From positions 1-20,346 of the IMG/VR virus record IMGVR_UViG_3300042472_000307: DNA of 20,346 nucleotides. One strand, written 5' to 3'. The translations under genes and the position numbers were made by a program. This document shows, one piece after another, positions 15,446 through 20,346 of the stretch. The DNA comes from a virus. The notes under the pieces were generated by a model. That model searched no databases. It worked only from the letters and a program-made list of their open reading frames with translations, and was not told the DNA's origin. The stretch's first letter is position 1, and the number at the start of each line of letters is the position of its first letter.

Positions 15446-15663
15446 CGACGTTTACGAAGGCAGGCGCGAAGGACTTCAAGTACCTGGTGGGTCGTTTGGA
15501 GCGTGCAGGGCACAAGGTGCAGATGCGCGGCAGCGGCCACTACTTGGTGAAGCACCGGGATGGGATCGGCATGGTGACACTCCCGTCGTCCCCGGGGGAT
15601 TACCGCGGCTGGCAGAACGCGAAGTCGCAGCTGCGCCGCGCCGGGTTCGGTGATGACGTATGA
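15442..15663 (+). CDS. Small HicA-fold protein in the tail operon
   Basis: The 73-residue product resembles HicA/YcfA mRNA interferases. A helix LVGRLERAGHKVQ leads into the strand RGSGHYLVKHRDGIGMVTLP, and the final helix NAKSQLRRAGF closes the small double-stranded-RNA-binding-like fold. HicA proteins carry a catalytic histidine in a G-S/T-H motif, and here GSGH keeps a histidine one place later. No HicB-like antitoxin is next to it, so a simple toxin-antitoxin pair is not visible. It starts in an ATGA overlap and sits between two tail genes, so it is made together with them. It could be a host- or phage-mRNA nuclease, an RNA-binding regulator, or a structural derivative of the fold. The fold assignment is moderately sure; the activity is unknown. 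Confidence 0.65.
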   Translation: MTTFTKAGAKDFKYLVGRLERAGHKVQMRGSGHYLVKHRDGIGMVTLPSSPGDYRGWQNAKSQLRRAGFGDDV

Positions 15664-15725
15664 CGCTCACGTCACCTGTTCCCACCTGTTCCCACCTGTT
15701 CCCGGGAACAGGTGATGACGTATGA
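15660..15725 (+). CDS. Possible 21-residue leader peptide
   Basis: The ATG at 15660 overlaps the HicA-like TGA as ATGA, and the frame runs for 21 residues (MTLTSPVPTCSHLFPGTGDD plus Val) to a TGA at 15723-15725. That stop overlaps the tail hub ATG, again as ATGA. It begins with the same MTL as the tail hub protein, as expected from duplication of that start region. It may act only to carry ribosomes across the palindrome to the next start; a function for the peptide itself is not implied. Confidence 0.4.
   Translation: MTLTSPVPTCSHLFPGTGDDV
15672..15715 (+). promoter_or_regulatory. Hairpin able to mask the tail hub ribosome-binding site
   Basis: GGGAACAGGTGA (15704-15715) ends with AGGTGA, the Shine-Dalgarno of the ATG at 15722. 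It is exactly complementary to TCACCTGTTCCC (15672-15683) and nearly so to the second and third tandem copies. Folding would hide the site, and ribosomes crossing the leader frame would open it. Confidence 0.55.
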
Positions 15726-17908
15726 CGCTCATGGCCCCAGTTCCGCGCCTCATGGACAACAGCATGTCGGGCAGTTGGCGAGTGTGGGTGTACCCGTCTG
15801 GCGTGCGGTCGCTGGAGTCGGCAGTTGACGTGTCGTTCGTCCGCGGGGCACCGACGATGGTTGAGTCGTTGGCGACCGCAGACCCGTTTGGGCCGACGAC
15901 GGCGTCGATCAGGTTCCCGGCAGTGACCCTCATGGACGCGATCGGTGCGTCGGATTTGTGGTGGCTCCAACCTGAGATGGACGTAGACATCGTGTGGGTG
16001 CTGGCGGATGGGGATAAACCTTCGTACCGCTGGGAGGGCTACATGGCCTCATTCGAGTACAGCCCGACCGAGGCGGCGAGTGAACTGTCGGTGACGTTGC
16101 GCGGGGCGATGTTCCAGATGGACAACTACTTGGCGAAGCCGGAGTACGTGTACCAGCCGATCCCGTACGAGGTGGCGATCTCACGACAGTTCACGGGGCG
16201 ACCGGACATGAGGATCGCGCCGCTGCGCACGGAATGGCCGTCGTGGTGGTCAACAAAGTTCAGGCTCGCCGACTATTCAAGCAGGCCCCTATACATGCGC
16301 CCGGTCGGACTGGAGGACGGCTCGAACTGGTCTGGGTCAGTGACGCGCTCCACGGGTTCGTTTGACCAGGTCCTCACCTCCTATGTGCAGGGCCTGCTGG
16401 CGAACATGTACACGGCGAGGGGCCAGTTCACGCTGGCGTTGGACGAGGGCCGCAGGCCGGTGCTGCGGCACCGCGACCGCATCACTGCCCCAGACGACCG
16501 CACCCTCGTCGTGGATTTGCTTACGCCGGGCGTGTCGATGTCGGCGACGAAGGACTACACGCAGCGCTTGAACGCCGTCTACGGGCAGGGCAAGAGCCTG
16601 AACGGTTCGACGTTCTCCGGGATGCAGGTGTCTGCTGACGGTCAGACGATCACGTACGCGCCATATGCCGCGAGGCGTCAGGTGGATCCGATAGACGAGA
16701 ACGACTGGTTTGACCGTTCGGTGATGCGCAAGGAGGTGAACCTGTCGTTCTATGAGGGATTGAGCGAGGTGGAGGCCGCCGACATCGCGAAGGGACATCT
16801 GGCACGGTTCTCCGATCCGGGGGTGACGGGGACGATCACGCTGACTGCCGACCCAGTGCGCGGCGGCGCGTTCTTCTCCCGCTACTTGGTGACAGCTGGG
16901 ATGAGCATTCAGGTGAGGGGCCTGTTCGGGAACCCTGACGGGGTCATGTTCCATGTGACGGAGTCGAATGTCGGCCCTGAGGCGACGGAGTTGACGGTTG
17001 ACGGGAAGTACCGCGACCAGTTGACGGTGCAGGAGGTGACGGCCCGCACCCGTGATTCCCTCGCCCCGATCCGGCTGCTCACGGTCGGCCAGTACAAGCC
17101 GAACATCCCCGACATGCTGTTCCCCTGGTCGTACGCGGACGGGTCTGGGTTCGTGCCGAAGGGCAGCCAGAACCTGTTCGCCGGAATGCCCAGCCAGGTG
17201 ACGTTCCCGTGGGTGGACTGGACGAGGCAGCGCCCGCCGAGGGACCCGCAGTGGGCGGCGAACTACATCAGGATTTCCCCAGCATCGGGGAACGCTGACG
17301 GGAACTGGGCGAACAAGCGCCAGTCGAGGCAGGATTTCGCCGCGTACCCGGTGCGCCTGTCGCAGGCTGGGGAGGCGAGCCTGTTCCAGATCTCCGCCTA
17401 CGACCAGTACGGGTCGGTGCTGAAGGTGCCGTTCCATGTGTCGCTGTACCGGACGAATGGCGTGTCCTATTCGAGCATGCCGTCGTTGGGTATCAGTGAC
17501 GAGCCGGACAACCGGCCGTACAAGGCGGGGCAGCATTACCCGTTCTTCAAGCGTGCATGGGAGGAGTACGCGGAGGATGGCACCCAGTTGAATCCGGATC
17601 TCGTGGGAGCGGTGTCGACGGCGCAGATCATCATCGGATACGGCAACTTCTATGAGAAGGCCGGGTTTTGGCCGGGGACATCTGCGGTGGCAGGCGCGGA
17701 GCCCACTGGGCTGCTGTCAGATTCTGGCGGGTTCTCGTGGGACTTGACGGACGCCGTGTACGGGGTGGACCCGCAGCGGTCCGCTGACGAGAACCTGCGC
17801 TACCCGAACAGGGCTGACGTGTACGTGATGGTCTATTGCGACGCCCAGTTGACGCAGGACGTGTACTTCCTGGGGCGGATCTACCGCAAGGAACCGGGAA
17901 CGGCTTAG
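15722..17908 (+). CDS. Tail hub / large minor tail protein
   Basis: The ATG at 15722 has AGGTGA 6 bases upstream. The 728-residue product is a large beta-rich tail-tip protein. An N-terminal part (residues 1-140, with RVWVYPSGVRSLESAVDVSF, then WEGYMASFEYSPTEAASELS) and a central part (about 200-450, with LTSYVQGLLANMYTARGQFT, DYTQRLNAVYGQGKSL, EVEAADIAKGHLARFSDPGV and LTVQEVTARTRDSLAPIRLL) resemble gp27-like hub proteins of actinophage tail tips. The C-terminal third (about 500-728) is Trp/Tyr/Gly-rich with no recognised domain and may contact the host. It follows the HicA-like gene and the duplicated start region and precedes a tail-fibre-like gene. Hub identity is inferred from size, place and pattern. 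Confidence 0.68.
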   Translation: MTLMAPVPRLMDNSMSGSWRVWVYPSGVRSLESAVDVSFVRGAPTMVESLATADPFGPTTASIRFPAVTLMDAIGASDLWWLQPEMDVDIVWVLADGDKPSYRWEGYMASFEYSPTEAASELSVTLRGAMFQMDNYLAKPEYVYQPIPYEVAISRQFTGRPDMRIAPLRTEWPSWWSTKFRLADYSSRPLYMRPVGLEDGSNWSGSVTRSTGSFDQVLTSYVQGLLANMYTARGQFTLALDEGRRPVLRHRDRITAPDDRTLVVDLLTPGVSMSATKDYTQRLNAVYGQGKSLNGSTFSGMQVSADGQTITYAPYAARRQVDPIDENDWFDRSVMRKEVNLSFYEGLSEVEAADIAKGHLARFSDPGVTGTITLTADPVRGGAFFSRYLVTAGMSIQVRGLFGNPDGVMFHVTESNVGPEATELTVDGKYRDQLTVQEVTARTRDSLAPIRLLTVGQYKPNIPDMLFPWSYADGSGFVPKGSQNLFAGMPSQVTFPWVDWTRQRPPRDPQWAANYIRISPASGNADGNWANKRQSRQDFAAYPVRLSQAGEASLFQISAYDQYGSVLKVPFHVSLYRTNGVSYSSMPSLGISDEPDNRPYKAGQHYPFFKRAWEEYAEDGTQLNPDLVGAVSTAQIIIGYGNFYEKAGFWPGTSAVAGAEPTGLLSDSGGFSWDLTDAVYGVDPQRSADENLRYPNRADVYVMVYCDAQLTQDVYFLGRIYRKEPGTA

Positions 17909-17917
17909 GAGGAACGC

Positions 17918-18286
17918 ATGGCATCAGTGATCTACGACCCGCTTGCCCGTCCGTGGCTTGAGTACTTGATCGGCATCAAATGCTTCGCGAGCCTGCACTA
18001 TGAGGCTCCGGATCCGGCTGATCCTGCCGCGAGCGAGATCAGCAGCCCGACGTATGCCCGGTCGCCGTTGACGTGGGATTTCGCGAAGGACACGTCTCGG
18101 ACGGCGTGGAACGTGCAGGACTTGTCATGGCTGAATCTGGACGCGGTGACGATCGTGGGCGTGGGGGCGTGGACTGATCCGACGAAGGGTGAGTTCCTGC
18201 TGTTCGCTCAGCTCGACGACCCGTACCCAGTTCCTGCTCGCGGCTCGTACACGCTGGCCGCGAATGGCCTGTTCATGCACGTGTGA
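17918..18286 (+). CDS. Minor tail protein, second tail-fibre-like beta domain
   Basis: AGGAGG directly after the previous stop gives this gene one of the strongest ribosome-binding sites in the window. The 122-residue protein has the same layout as the protein of 13776-14186: CFASLHYEAPDPADPAASEI, then SPTYARSPLTWDF, then TIVGVGAWTDPTKGEFLLFA and a closing SYTLAANGLFMHV. This fits the small tail-fibre-type beta domain of siphophage tail tips. The two are distant relatives at most. It is the last gene of the rightward operon and is followed by the terminator region at 18320-18345. Confidence 0.6.
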   Translation: MASVIYDPLARPWLEYLIGIKCFASLHYEAPDPADPAASEISSPTYARSPLTWDFAKDTSRTAWNVQDLSWLNLDAVTIVGVGAWTDPTKGEFLLFAQLDDPYPVPARGSYTLAANGLFMHV

Positions 18287-18319
18287 CGGCTGGTTTTGGG
18301 CACAAAAAAATACCCTGTT

Positions 18320-18345
18320 GGGGGCCAGCCCGAAGGCTGGCCCCC
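18320..18345 (-). terminator. Strong hairpin terminator between convergent operons
   Basis: GGGGGCCAGCC and GGCTGGCCCCC pair perfectly (11 bp) around a CGAA loop. An outer ACCCT/AGGGG pairing lengthens the stem. On the leftward strand a run of seven T follows the extended stem, and the hairpin begins 7 bases after the stop of the last leftward gene, so it is a good intrinsic terminator in that direction. On the rightward strand the T-run is missing, but the stem may still slow polymerase arriving from the tail genes. Confidence 0.88.
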
Positions 18346-18352
18346 TAGGGGT

Positions 18353-18742
18353 CTAGAAGTTGTCCATGTCCATGATGCTCGTGAACGCCATGCCGTGCTT
18401 GACGGGCGGTGGCGAGTTGGGTGACGGCATCGCGTGTGGCGGCTGTGGGGGCCTCGGCCCCGGCTGGCTGGCCCCCACGATGGGCGTCGGGACGGTGAGC
18501 GGCGGCTTGCTGATCCGCTGGTTCTCCATCCTTCTGCCGGTGTGGTCGCGAGGCCACGAGTCTGACCATTCGATGATGGAACGGAATGCGTCAATGGTGG
18601 TGAAGACGCGCGTGAGCACCCCTGCTGAGGCGCTGAACATGTTCAGGCGGTTAAGCGCTGAGGTGCGGGTTGCCGAAGAAAATCCAGCGATTTGCTTGAT
18701 TCCGAATACGGTGAGTAATGCTGCAAGTACCGTGATAAGCAT
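18353..18742 (-). CDS. Small membrane-anchored proline-rich protein, unknown
   Basis: The start is the ATG at 18742 with GGAGA just upstream. The longer open frame reaching to 19216 reads as low-quality Arg/His-rich sequence antisense-like in character and is rejected. The 129-residue product begins with a hydrophobic segment (MLITVLAALLTVFGIKQIAG, residues 1-20) that looks like a membrane anchor or uncleaved signal. An amphipathic middle follows, then a proline-rich part (PPLTVPTPIVGASQPGPRPP and onward, residues 80-115) and a short acidic end. The layout recalls phage lysis accessories or envelope-spanning proteins, but no family is recognised. It overlaps the 3' end of the upstream leftward gene by 100 bases. 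Confidence 0.62.
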   Translation of the reverse strand: MLITVLAALLTVFGIKQIAGFSSATRTSALNRLNMFSASAGVLTRVFTTIDAFRSIIEWSDSWPRDHTGRRMENQRISKPPLTVPTPIVGASQPGPRPPQPPHAMPSPNSPPPVKHGMAFTSIMDMDNF

Positions 18743-19569
18743 GCGTCTCCATTCTCCATTTCGATGGCACGGTGCCATCCCTGCTTGTACCGGGTGATCG
18801 CGTAGTCCATGACTTCGTCGAACACCTGCGGGTCGGACATCCACTGCGATTCCTCGAACCCGTCGCACGCGAACTTCACTGCCAGTTCGAAGACTTCCTC
18901 GAACGGGCAGTCGGGTCCGCTTTCGCACGAATCGTTGTCGCAGTAGTACTCGTGGTAACCCGATCCATGGGCGCAGATAGGTATCGAGGAGGCTCCAATG
19001 GACTCCGAATATGCCATCCACATGTCCGTGACGTCCTTCGACCACTGCTCGAAGAACGCAGGATCGATCGGCGTGACCGTCCACATCGGAACGATCGCAT
19101 CGACTGTTCCATACCAACCACTGGCATCCCTGGACAAGACGCCCGGAATGTTGTATTCCTGCGTATGCTGCTCGAATGTCTGGTCCGGGTACCGGAGCCC
19201 CTTCACTCGCACCCACGGGATGGCTTCAAGCCACTCTCGGTCTTCTTCACCGATGAGCATGCCGAAGCCGAAGAAATTGTCTCCCCTGTAGTCGGCGACC
19301 GAGTCTTCGCTGATCGGGATGTCGAGCTTGCCGTTGGCGTCGTACGCGCACGTCCACGCCGTGGGCGCGGGCGTGAGGAACCCGCCGGACATGTCATGCG
19401 CAGACTGTGCTTCCTCGCGGCACCCGTACAGTGTCATGTTCCACACCATCAGCCCGTACCCCGAACTTCCGGGGGTGAGCATTTCTCGTGCCACGCCGTC
19501 GTCATAGCCCGCGTACCAGCCCTTGAACGCCTCGGAGGGGGCCTTGTGGGCCCCCTCCTCGCGCTGCAT
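18643..19569 (-). CDS. Acidic Cys-containing protein of unknown function
   Basis: The ATG at 19569 shares a base with the stop of the upstream leftward gene (TGATG on that strand); a TTG one codon earlier is the less likely start. The 308-residue product is acidic and rich in Trp, Tyr, Gly and Asp, with no signal peptide or membrane segment. Notable parts are SEAFKGWYAGYDDGVAREML near the start, GDNFFGFGMLIGEEDREWLE in the centre, and a Cys/His cluster HGSGYHEYYCDNDSCESGPD then C (about residues 200-225) that might bind a metal. A helical C-terminal part (EEVFELAVKFACDGFEESQW) follows. I recognise no family. It is flanked by membrane proteins in the same operon. Confidence 0.7.
   Translation of the reverse strand: MQREEGAHKAPSEAFKGWYAGYDDGVAREMLTPGSSGYGLMVWNMTLYGCREEAQSAHDMSGGFLTPAPTAWTCAYDANGKLDIPISEDSVADYRGDNFFGFGMLIGEEDREWLEAIPWVRVKGLRYPDQTFEQHTQEYNIPGVLSRDASGWYGTVDAIVPMWTVTPIDPAFFEQWSKDVTDMWMAYSESIGASSIPICAHGSGYHEYYCDNDSCESGPDCPFEEVFELAVKFACDGFEESQWMSDPQVFDEVMDYAITRYKQGWHRAIEMENGDACLSRYLQHYSPYSESSKSLDFLRQPAPQRLTA
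19534..19558 (-). other. 10-bp perfect stem-loop at the start of a leftward gene
   Basis: GGAGGGGGCC and GGCCCCCTCC pair around a 5-base loop, 11 bases inside the coding frame that starts at 19569. No T-run follows on either strand, so it is not a clear terminator. It may slow early translation or attenuate transcription after the upstream membrane gene. Confidence 0.5.
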
Positions 19570-20345
19570 CAAGACGAGACTGCTTCCTTAGCGTCTTCGA
19601 CGTCAAGGCTTTCAGCGTTCTCCAATGCCTCGGCCTTAGCGGACTTGGCAGTGGCCTTCAATGCCTTTGCCTCATCTGCCTGCGCCTGCTCCTTGGCGGC
19701 CTTATTTGCCCTAGAGACCTGCTTGGCCATCGCATCGGCCGCACGGATCGCTTCGGCCTCCGCGAACTTCGCCTTCGAGTCGGCGTCGATCTTGGCGATC
19801 TTCGCTGCCTCAGACTCGCTGCGCACTTCCTGCGTGCGGAACATCATCGTGTAGGCGATCCCTGCGAGGGCGAACCCTGCGAGGACCATCATGGAGCCGA
19901 TACCTCCACCGACGATACCGGCGATGGTGCCGCCGATGACGGGGATGGATGCAGCCGCCGTGGCGACTACGCCGCCAGTGACAGCGTTGACACCGATGAG
20001 GGTGAAGAACGCCATTGCCGCGTAGTTCACGAACTTGGTGCAGAAGCGCGACAGCGCCGAGACGGTGAACCATTCGGACTGCTCGGCGGTGTACGACTTC
20101 ACGACGTCAGCGGCGCTGGTGATCGCGCCTGTGATGGACCACGTGAGCCCCTGGACCCAGTTGCCTGCGCCCTTGTTGGCCTTGCCGACGACCCGGGCAA
20201 CCCGGTTGCCGATCCATCCGATGCCCCTGCTTGCCCCGTGGAGGGTTCCGATGACTGCCTTGGAGGCGATCTTCACGGTGCTGGTGATGGCGTTGACGGC
20301 CATCCCGTAGCCCTTCTCGGATGCGAGGAGGAGCGCGCCGCCCAT
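19569..20345 (-). CDS. Multi-spanning membrane protein with charged helical tail (possibly 5'-truncated)
   Basis: The frame is open to the window edge; an ATG lies at 20345 but no upstream ribosome-binding site can be seen, so the gene may begin outside. The visible 258 residues have an amphipathic, basic N-terminal part (MAVNAITSTVKIASKAVIGT, then GIGWIGNRVARVVGKANKGA). About three hydrophobic segments rich in Gly/Ala follow between residues 103 and 168 (NYAAMAFFTLIGVNAVTGGV, AASIPVIGGTIAGIVGGGIG, MVLAGFALAGIAYTMM). The last 85 residues form an Ala/Lys/Glu-rich helix (EAEAIRAADAMAKQVSRANK) that could be a coiled coil in the cytoplasm. Holin-like or superinfection-related roles are possible but nothing identifies one. 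Confidence 0.7.
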   Translation of the reverse strand: MGGALLLASEKGYGMAVNAITSTVKIASKAVIGTLHGASRGIGWIGNRVARVVGKANKGAGNWVQGLTWSITGAITSAADVVKSYTAEQSEWFTVSALSRFCTKFVNYAAMAFFTLIGVNAVTGGVVATAAASIPVIGGTIAGIVGGGIGSMMVLAGFALAGIAYTMMFRTQEVRSESEAAKIAKIDADSKAKFAEAEAIRAADAMAKQVSRANKAAKEQAQADEAKALKATAKSAKAEALENAESLDVEDAKEAVSS

Positions 20346-20346
20346 G

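Larger units (their letters stand above)
15649..15731 (+). repeat. 21-bp direct repeat flanking tandem and palindromic insert
   Basis: A 21-bp sequence is present twice exactly, at 15649-15669 and 15711-15731, 62 bases apart. The 41 bases between start with CGT and hold three tandem copies of CACCTGTTCC (15673-15702). The third copy runs into a perfect 22-bp palindrome at 15693-15714 (arms CACCTGTTCCC and GGGAACAGGTG). Both copies of the repeat contain an ATGA stop/start junction. Confidence 0.9.

Noticed and set aside
15672-15715. CRISPR-like or attachment-site reading of the CACCTGTTCC repeats
   Set aside because: The 10-bp units are directly adjacent with no spacers, and there is no cas or integrase gene; the 21-bp repeats contain coding junctions and do not resemble att cores.
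16337-17536. 399-residue leftward open frame
   Set aside because: Antisense to the tail hub gene; Arg/His/Val-rich composition typical of the reverse frame of GC-rich genes, with no ribosome-binding site of note.
18743-19216. N-terminal extension of the small leftward membrane protein
   Set aside because: Out-of-phase reading of the 308-residue gene with Arg-rich, unstructured sequence; the ATG at 18742 has its own GGAGA site.
18772-19854. 360-residue rightward open frame
   Set aside because: Crosses the junction of two leftward genes; the leftward products look far more protein-like and have coupled starts.
1-20346. tRNA, rRNA or insertion sequence
   Set aside because: No cloverleaf-like segment, rRNA motif, transposase motif or terminal inverted repeats were seen in reading both strands; a tRNAscan or IS search was not possible.

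Overview
This window reads as the head-to-tail structural (late) region of a long-tailed, non-contractile dsDNA phage (siphovirus morphology). The host is probably a high-GC actinobacterium. The reasons are the GC-rich sequence with many codons ending in CG; the tightly packed, mostly one-directional gene order with ATGA, TGATG or GTGA stop/start overlaps; a very long tape measure protein (2118 aa); and head-tail connector and minor tail genes of the kinds found in actinobacteriophages. No integrase, repressor, terminase, portal, endolysin, tRNA or bacterial housekeeping gene is visible, so prophage or free phage cannot be decided from the window.

Layout. Positions 1-90 hold the end of an upstream reading frame. 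The head module (121-3836) contains a putative head-assembly protein with a VSLVDRAANQH motif, a capsid decoration protein, the major capsid protein (lambda gpE-like), a protein with a predicted Ig-like C-terminal half, and two small unknown head-region genes. The connector module (3843-5558) contains the adaptor, stopper, a small gp10-position protein and the tail terminator. The tail module (5633-18286) contains the tail tube protein, two tail assembly chaperone products joined by an apparent -1 programmed frameshift, the tape measure protein, a Dit-position minor tail protein, a tail-fibre-like protein, a LamG-like minor tail protein, a small HicA-fold protein, a 728-aa tail hub-like protein and a second tail-fibre-like protein. 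A strong hairpin terminator (18320-18345) separates this rightward operon from a leftward one (18353-20345). The leftward operon encodes a multi-spanning membrane protein with a charged helical tail, an acidic Cys-containing unknown protein, and a small membrane-anchored proline-rich protein.

The rightward genes together build the capsid, close it with the neck, and assemble a tail whose length is set by the tape measure. The leftward genes are unassigned. They are membrane-associated accessory candidates, and lysis or host-exclusion roles are only possibilities.

The most notable non-standard signals are: (i) a 21-bp direct repeat flanking a 10-bp triplicated motif and a perfect palindrome, which duplicates a start codon and can bury the ribosome-binding site of the tail hub gene; (ii) a HicA-fold protein inside the tail operon; (iii) the CCCTTTT frameshift site followed by a foldable sequence, giving a fusion with a CX2C-X20-CX2C zinc-binding pattern; (iv) two arrays of about thirteen 11-residue repeats in the tape measure; (v) a 16-bp stem-loop between the tail tube and chaperone genes; and (vi) two long same-strand gene overlaps (130 and 100 nt).
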